64,000 nt of DNA from Flavobacterium sp. CF136 (lineage in GTDB: Bacteria; Bacteroidota; Bacteroidia; Flavobacteriales; Flavobacteriaceae), in assembly GCF_000282055.1 (NCBI RefSeq), contig NZ_AKJZ01000017.1, positions 1-64,000 of the forward strand, written 5' to 3'. Shown here in pieces: positions 60,965-64,000 of the stretch. Position 1 is the stretch's first letter. Every line of letters starts with the position of its first letter. A program made the translations under genes and the position numbers. The notes under the pieces are model-generated. The model searched no databases. It had not been told where the DNA came from and saw nothing but the letters and a program-made list of their open reading frames with translations.

Positions 60965-61726
60965 ATGCAAGAAAACAACACCATCACTATTATTTTTCTG
61001 GCAATTCTTTTATTGCTAATTGTTATCATTTGCTTTATAATGTATCAATTGATGCAGGCAAAAAAAGCGAAAGAGGATGCCGAAAAGAGTTTTTATGCAC
61101 TTGAAATGAAAGTGAACGATTTACAATTGGAAACCTTAGAGTCCAAACTGAATCCGCATCTTTTTAAGAATATCCTAAATTCGATTCAGTCGCATGCATA
61201 TCAGACTTATTTTGCTTTAGATAAACTGGCGAATGTCCTGGATTATATTTTATATGAAAGCAAGAAAAAATTTGTCACTGCCAAAGAAGAAATTGATTTT
61301 GCACTGAATTTAATTGAGATCAATAAAATCAAAATCAGCCCGCTTTTTGAATTGAAGATAAAAACCAATATTAATTACGAAGATAAATTATATGAACAGC
61401 CTTTGCTGGCACCGTTAATTTCTATTGATTTAATTGAAAATGCCTTTAAACATGCTGATCTCCAGAGTGCAGATGCTTTTATTTCGGTTGTTTTTGAGTT
61501 TAAGGACAATACTTTTTTCATGACGGTTTCGAATAAAATATCGGATAAAAAGGTTCTTAAAAAAGAAAGAAGCGGTTTTGGCCATGCGACTTTAGAACAT
61601 CGCTTGCGAATCATTTATAAAAATAATTTCAAACTCGATAATTTCGTAGAAAACGATATTTATATAGCTCATCTAAAAATAAATTTACTTGAATACAAAA
61701 CTGAAATGCTTGCTGCTGGACGATGA
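60965..61726 (+). CDS. LytS-type sensor histidine kinase
   Basis: A 253-residue kinase with one N-terminal membrane span (about 8-27, IIFLAILLLLIVIICFIMYQL) and almost no sensor domain. The phospho-acceptor His is in KLNPHLFKNILNSIQSHAY (about residue 63). The ATPase half has N box IDLIENAFKHAD and a late GFGHATLEHRL motif, the pattern of the LytS/YehU group. It is followed by an overlapping LytTR regulator gene. The single span and short sensor suggest that it reports on a membrane-near or partner protein signal. Confidence 0.9.
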   Translation: MQENNTITIIFLAILLLLIVIICFIMYQLMQAKKAKEDAEKSFYALEMKVNDLQLETLESKLNPHLFKNILNSIQSHAYQTYFALDKLANVLDYILYESKKKFVTAKEEIDFALNLIEINKIKISPLFELKIKTNINYEDKLYEQPLLAPLISIDLIENAFKHADLQSADAFISVVFEFKDNTFFMTVSNKISDKKVLKKERSGFGHATLEHRLRIIYKNNFKLDNFVENDIYIAHLKINLLEYKTEMLAAGR

Positions 61727-62408
61727 GTTGCCTGGATTAATGTACCTAAAAATGCTTTGTGAACAAATTCCTGAAGTAGAAATAATAAAAACGTTTAATA
61801 ATCCTGAGAGACTCCTTGCCGAAATTCCGGATCTCGATTTTGATTTATTAATTTCAGATATCGAAATGCCTGGAATTGACGGTTTGCATTTAGCAGAAAC
61901 GCTGCAGGACAAATTAATTATTTTTTGTACAGCTTATAAAGAATATGCAGCTGATGCATTTAATATCGATGCTGTAGATTATATCACAAAACCGGTAAAA
62001 TTAGAACGTTTGCAAAAAGCAATTTCAAAGGCTTTTGAACGATTTCATAAACCGGATACTGCCAGAAAATTTATTCAGTTAAATACAGATAAAGGAAAAA
62101 CCTTATTGTATTTTAATGAGATTCAGTACATCAAAACCGCTGTTAGCGACAGTCGTGATAAAACCGTACTTCTTACTGATGGCAGTTTTCTGAATTTGAA
62201 GAATGTGAAATTTGATACACTTTTGAAAGAATTACCGGAAGCCGATTTTTGCCGCATAAACAAAAAAGAAATTGTGGCTGTAAAAGCAATTAAATTTTTT
62301 AATCATAACGAAATTGTTTTGCATCATTTAGAAAAAAATGAGAAAAACAGCACCTTAATTTTGAGTGAAACCTATCGTTCTGACTTTTTGAAAAAAGTTA
62401 AGGTTTAA
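61689..62408 (+). CDS. LytTR-family response regulator
   Basis: A 239-residue two-component regulator, paired with the LytS-type kinase encoded just upstream. The start codon is TTG at 61689 inside the kinase gene (38-base overlap); no nearer ATG is in frame. The receiver domain (about 5-115) has DDE at the start and phospho-acceptor Asp in LLISDIEMPGIDG. The C-terminal LytTR DNA-binding domain (about 130-238) carries IQYIKTAVSDSRDKTVLLTDGSFLNL and FCRINKKEIVAVKAIKFFNHNEIVL. Its targets are unknown. The genes are translationally coupled. Confidence 0.9.
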   Translation: MNTKLKCLLLDDELPGLMYLKMLCEQIPEVEIIKTFNNPERLLAEIPDLDFDLLISDIEMPGIDGLHLAETLQDKLIIFCTAYKEYAADAFNIDAVDYITKPVKLERLQKAISKAFERFHKPDTARKFIQLNTDKGKTLLYFNEIQYIKTAVSDSRDKTVLLTDGSFLNLKNVKFDTLLKELPEADFCRINKKEIVAVKAIKFFNHNEIVLHHLEKNEKNSTLILSETYRSDFLKKVKV

Positions 62409-62444
62409 AATGTTTTTTATTTATAAGGATAAAAAAATATTATG

Positions 62445-62535
62445 TGTCAGGCTGAGCGGAGTCGAAGCCCCTTTTTGTAATGCAAGCCTTCGACTAAGTT
62501 TATCCTGAGCGAAGCCGAATGGACTCAGGATGACA
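62445..62535. repeat. Dispersed palindromic repeat, GAGCGGAGTCGAAG family (copy 2, extended)
   Basis: TGTCAGGCTGAGCGGAGTC at the left matches the 33712 copy, with the complementary GCCTTCGACT, CCTGAGC and GACTCAGGATGACA at the right. The right half is longer and looks doubled. It fills most of the gap between the LytTR gene and the antiporter gene. Confidence 0.75.
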
Positions 62536-62672
62536 ACTTTTTCTTAAAGGATAATCTAACTTATTACAAAGTTTTTCAGACTTGTTACATAGATTGAAAA
62601 TTAGGTTTGAATTTACTTTTTCGCTTAAAAATCAGTTTGGATATTTGCCCCAATAAATTTAAAAAATGAGTT

Positions 62673-64000
62673 ATGAATAATTTTAAAAACTCCTTGTTTT
62701 ACATTACTGTTATTGGTGGTTTCACAGCTCTGATATATTGGGTAATTTCAAAAGGCGCTGTACTTGAAGTGGGGCGGGGTATTGTTCAGAAAAAAATAGA
62801 AGGCAATCATTGGAATGATTTTCTTCATTCAATGGTCGAAAACTTACAACATCCATTAGCCATTTTATTAGCGCAGATTGTAACTATTATTTTAGTTGCG
62901 CGTTTGTTTGGATGGTTTTTTAGAAAAATAGGACAGCCTTCGGTAATAGGTGAAATGATTGCCGGTATTGTATTAGGACCGTCTTTGGTCGGAATGTATT
63001 TTCCTGAATTTTCAGCCGCTTTATTTCCAAAAGAATCTTTAGGGAACTTACAATTTTTGAGTCAGATAGGTTTAATACTTTTCATGTTCGTTATCGGTAT
63101 GGAATTAGATTTGAAAGTTCTTAAAAATAAAGCACACGAATCCGTAGTTATCAGTCACGCCAGTATTGTTATTCCGTTTGCTTTAGGATTGACTCTGGCC
63201 TATTTCGTTTATGGTACTTTTGCGCCGGAAGGAGTTGCTTTTTCTTCCTTCGGATTATTTATGGGTATTGCGATGAGTATTACGGCTTTTCCGGTTTTGG
63301 CCAGAATTGTTCAGGAACGCGGTATGCAGAAAACAAAACTCGGAACAATTGCCATCACTTGTGCCGCGGCCGATGATATTACGGCCTGGTGTATTCTGGC
63401 GGTTGTAATTGCTATTGTAAAAGCGGGTTCGCTGGCGAGTTCATTATATGTTATTGGTTTGGCTATTTTGTATGTTATTATCATGCTAAAAATAGTTCGC
63501 CCGTTCCTGAAACGTGTGGGAGATTTAAATTCGACTCGTGAAAGTCTGAACAAACCTGTTGTTGCAATTTTCTTTTTAACGCTTTTATTTTCTGCCTATG
63601 CTGCTGAGTTAATTGGAATTCATGCTTTGTTTGGAGCTTTTCTTGCTGGAGCAATTATGCCGGAAAATAATAAATTCAGAAATATATTTATCGAAAAAGT
63701 CGAAGACGTTTCCATAATTGTCTTATTGCCATTATTCTTTGTATTTACAGGTTTACGTACGCAGATTGGTTTGTTAAACGATCCGTATTTATGGAAAGTT
63801 ACCGGAGTAATTATTGCAGTTGCGGTAACCGGGAAATTCTTTGGGAGTGCTTTGGCAGCTAAATTTGTCGGACAAAGCTGGAAAGATAGTCTGGCAATTG
63901 GAGCGTTAATGAATACTCGTGGTTTAATGGAACTTGTAGTTCTGAATATCGGATATGATCTGGGTGTTTTGTCTACAGAGATTTTTACAATGATGGTAAT
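62673..64000 (+). CDS. Cation:proton antiporter, CPA2 family (3' end beyond window)
   Basis: An inner-membrane transporter of the Kef/NhaS-type CPA2 family. The first 442 residues are read before the window ends and the open frame is still running. After an N-terminal span (about 10-30) there are about ten further hydrophobic spans. Family landmarks are RKIGQPSVIGEMIAGIVLGPSLVG, ITAFPVLARIVQERGMQ and AAADDITAWCILAVVIA with the conserved Asp pair. GLRTQIGLL and ALMNTRGLMELVVLNIGYDLGVLS are also seen. The full protein is probably longer, as Kef types have a C-terminal regulatory domain, which cannot be seen here. Substrate could be Na+, K+ or H+. Confidence 0.88.
   Translation, partial: MNNFKNSLFYITVIGGFTALIYWVISKGAVLEVGRGIVQKKIEGNHWNDFLHSMVENLQHPLAILLAQIVTIILVARLFGWFFRKIGQPSVIGEMIAGIVLGPSLVGMYFPEFSAALFPKESLGNLQFLSQIGLILFMFVIGMELDLKVLKNKAHESVVISHASIVIPFALGLTLAYFVYGTFAPEGVAFSSFGLFMGIAMSITAFPVLARIVQERGMQKTKLGTIAITCAAADDITAWCILAVVIAIVKAGSLASSLYVIGLAILYVIIMLKIVRPFLKRVGDLNSTRESLNKPVVAIFFLTLLFSAYAAELIGIHALFGAFLAGAIMPENNKFRNIFIEKVEDVSIIVLLPLFFVFTGLRTQIGLLNDPYLWKVTGVIIAVAVTGKFFGSALAAKFVGQSWKDSLAIGALMNTRGLMELVVLNIGYDLGVLSTEIFTMMV

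Overview
The window looks like a chromosomal segment of a Flavobacterium-type bacterium (phylum Bacteroidota). Signs of this are very AT-rich intergenic DNA, start sites preceded by TAnnTTTG -7 elements instead of strong Shine-Dalgarno sites, a type IX secretion C-terminal sorting domain (56421-57623), a short PID-CTERM protein (16145-16378), an SdhC-SdhA-SdhB complex of the Bacteroidetes type, many 'MKKxxLL..SC' lipoproteins, and several dispersed palindromic intergenic repeats that I associate with flavobacterial genomes. No rRNA, CRISPR array, insertion sequence or prophage was seen.

Layout. 1-8300: HMG-CoA synthase, divergent succinate dehydrogenase operon sdhCAB, two exported proteins of unknown role, and a nitrilase-family omega-amidase. 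8297-13911: cell-envelope lipoproteins, an unknown exported pair and methylmalonyl-CoA epimerase. 14048-15774: a CAU tRNA followed by an AT-rich two-gene cassette (an EVE/PUA-like protein with a membrane segment, then a coiled-coil membrane protein), which is the best candidate here for an undescribed defence-type unit. 16145-22148: PID-CTERM protein, ribE, pdxA, the yceD-rpmF-fabH-accB-accC block for ribosome and fatty-acid synthesis. 22330-31565: two tandem OmpA-family porins, five tandem PepSY-like exported proteins, a sigma-54 response regulator and a hybrid sensor kinase. 31701-36695: S9 peptidase, FAD oxidoreductase, MtgA and an LpxR-like lipid A deacylase. 36814-39600: small accessory genes, including a tail-to-tail toxin/antitoxin-like pair, a caspase-like pseudoenzyme, and a GIY-YIG nuclease gene framed by an intact tRNA-Ala and two tRNA fragments. 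39691-47823: enoyl-CoA hydratase, QueD-like, LpxH, MFS transporter, RecJ, adenine deaminase and HopJ-like protein. 47866-49719: an OLD-type ATPase/TOPRIM nuclease between housekeeping genes. 49734-56042: rsmI, tdk, rpoN, asnS. 56421-64000: secreted carbohydrate-binding-type protein with an apparent repressor operator pair, RND exporter, SMR exporter, LytS/LytTR two-component system, and the start of a CPA2 cation:proton antiporter cut by the window end.

Functional links. sdhCAB feeds the respiratory chain. fabH-accB-accC start fatty-acid synthesis. MtgA, LpxH, LpxR and the OmpA proteins serve the envelope. RpoN (53052-54512) is the sigma factor that the NtrC-like regulator at 27793-29130 would need. 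All functional calls come from reading the translated sequences by eye; no database search was run.
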